Below, piece by piece: positions 63,746 through 64,000 of a DNA stretch of 64,000 nucleotides (its first letter is position 1; every line of letters starts with the position of its first letter). The position numbers and the translations under genes are program-made. The DNA comes from Fulvivirga sp. M361. Its GTDB lineage: Bacteria > Bacteroidota > Bacteroidia > Cytophagales > Cyclobacteriaceae. The DNA lies in the NCBI RefSeq assembly GCF_007097395.1, contig NZ_VKDC01000022.1, forward strand, positions 1 to 64,000, given 5' to 3'. The notes beneath the pieces were generated by a model. That model ran no database searches and was not told the DNA's origin. It saw only the letters and a program-made list of their open reading frames with translations.

Positions 63746-64000
63746 GTGCGAATTAAATAAAGCAATATGATTTAGGTTCCTATCCGAGTAAGTAAAGGCA
63801 GGGAGGCATAGTGCAAAATTGTTAAGGCAAACCACCCGGTGAAAATCCCTTATTGGGAAGTACATGGTAGATTGACTCATTAGTCCAGCATCACAAGCTT
63901 TTAATGACGGTCTTTAAGTGTTACAGTGCATATTTCCAAAGCTGGGAGTAGAGTATCATAAAACGGTAGTCTCAAAAGACTAATGAAACAAGCCAATAAC
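63746..64000 (+). mobile_element. Probable 5' part of a group II intron, cut by the window end
   Basis: Starts with GTGCG (63746-63750), the group II 5' end consensus. The next 250 bases have no long open frame but many paired segments and group II domain I-like phrases: ACCACCCGGTGAAAATCCC, CATTAGTCC, GACGGTCTTTAAGTG and a hairpin TAGTCT-CAAA-AGACTA. ACCA/TGGT and CCC/GGG pairs close the first of these. A reverse transcriptase/maturase gene should lie beyond the window. Called on resemblance only. Confidence 0.5.

Overview
The window looks like chromosome of an aerobic Bacteroidota bacterium, most likely of the order Cytophagales. Evidence seen: two SusC/SusD outer-membrane uptake pairs, many lipoproteins with a Cys lipobox, FG-GAP/ASPIC and GH3-serine hydrolase proteins typical of the phylum, an AccD without its zinc-ribbon cysteines, an alanine/glutamate-rich tail on ribosomal protein S16, and promoters of the TTTG-N19-TAnnTTTG type in front of rplS, accD, sucA and a tRNA gene. 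Species cannot be fixed from this.

Layout. 1-1127: non-coding, with a terminator-like hairpin, a 20-bp and a 24-bp perfect palindrome. 1128-7437: SusC, SusD and a lipoprotein, closed by a strong terminator. 7522-10842: FG-GAP/ASPIC lipoprotein. 10835-21545 (minus): an apparent eight-gene transcription unit, SusC - SusD - lipoprotein - LD-carboxypeptidase - amidase - SxxK serine hydrolase - DUF1611 protein - dipeptide epimerase. I read it as a peptidoglycan-peptide (muropeptide) uptake and breakdown locus. 21747-29094: an unrecognised protein, an M14 carboxypeptidase, a ParE/RelE-type toxin-antitoxin pair, a phosphodiester glycosidase and a NagZ-like GH3-serine hydrolase fusion; several of these also fit cell-wall turnover.

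29474-47083 is mostly housekeeping: a sterol-desaturase-type hydroxylase, rhomboid protease, the 2-oxoglutarate dehydrogenase genes (sucA, sucB, lpdA, with two small envelope-protein genes inserted), rpsP-rimM-trmD-rplS, fructose-bisphosphate aldolase, accD, an FtsX-type ABC permease, a small secreted protein split by a frameshift in an A8 tract, and hemE. 47194-56786 holds envelope and regulatory genes: an SdiA-regulated-type protein, a 1224-residue phosphoesterase/kinase-like/beta-barrel protein, an SDR enzyme, an AraC regulator with repeated upstream sites, a VWA membrane protein and a TPR lipoprotein. 56861-63310 carries clpC, a WbqC-like protein, a YrdC/Sua5-type protein, mltG, a thioesterase and a YihY/BrkB membrane protein. 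tRNA-Ser(UGA) follows at 63392, and the right edge looks like the 5' part of a group II intron entering at about 63746.

The most interesting system is the muropeptide locus at 10.8-21.5 kb. Its genes form a plausible chain: TonB-dependent import, cutting of the sugar-peptide and peptide bonds, conversion of L-Ala-D-Glu, and a DUF1611 protein that may act on D-glutamate. No functional claim here has been tested by database search.
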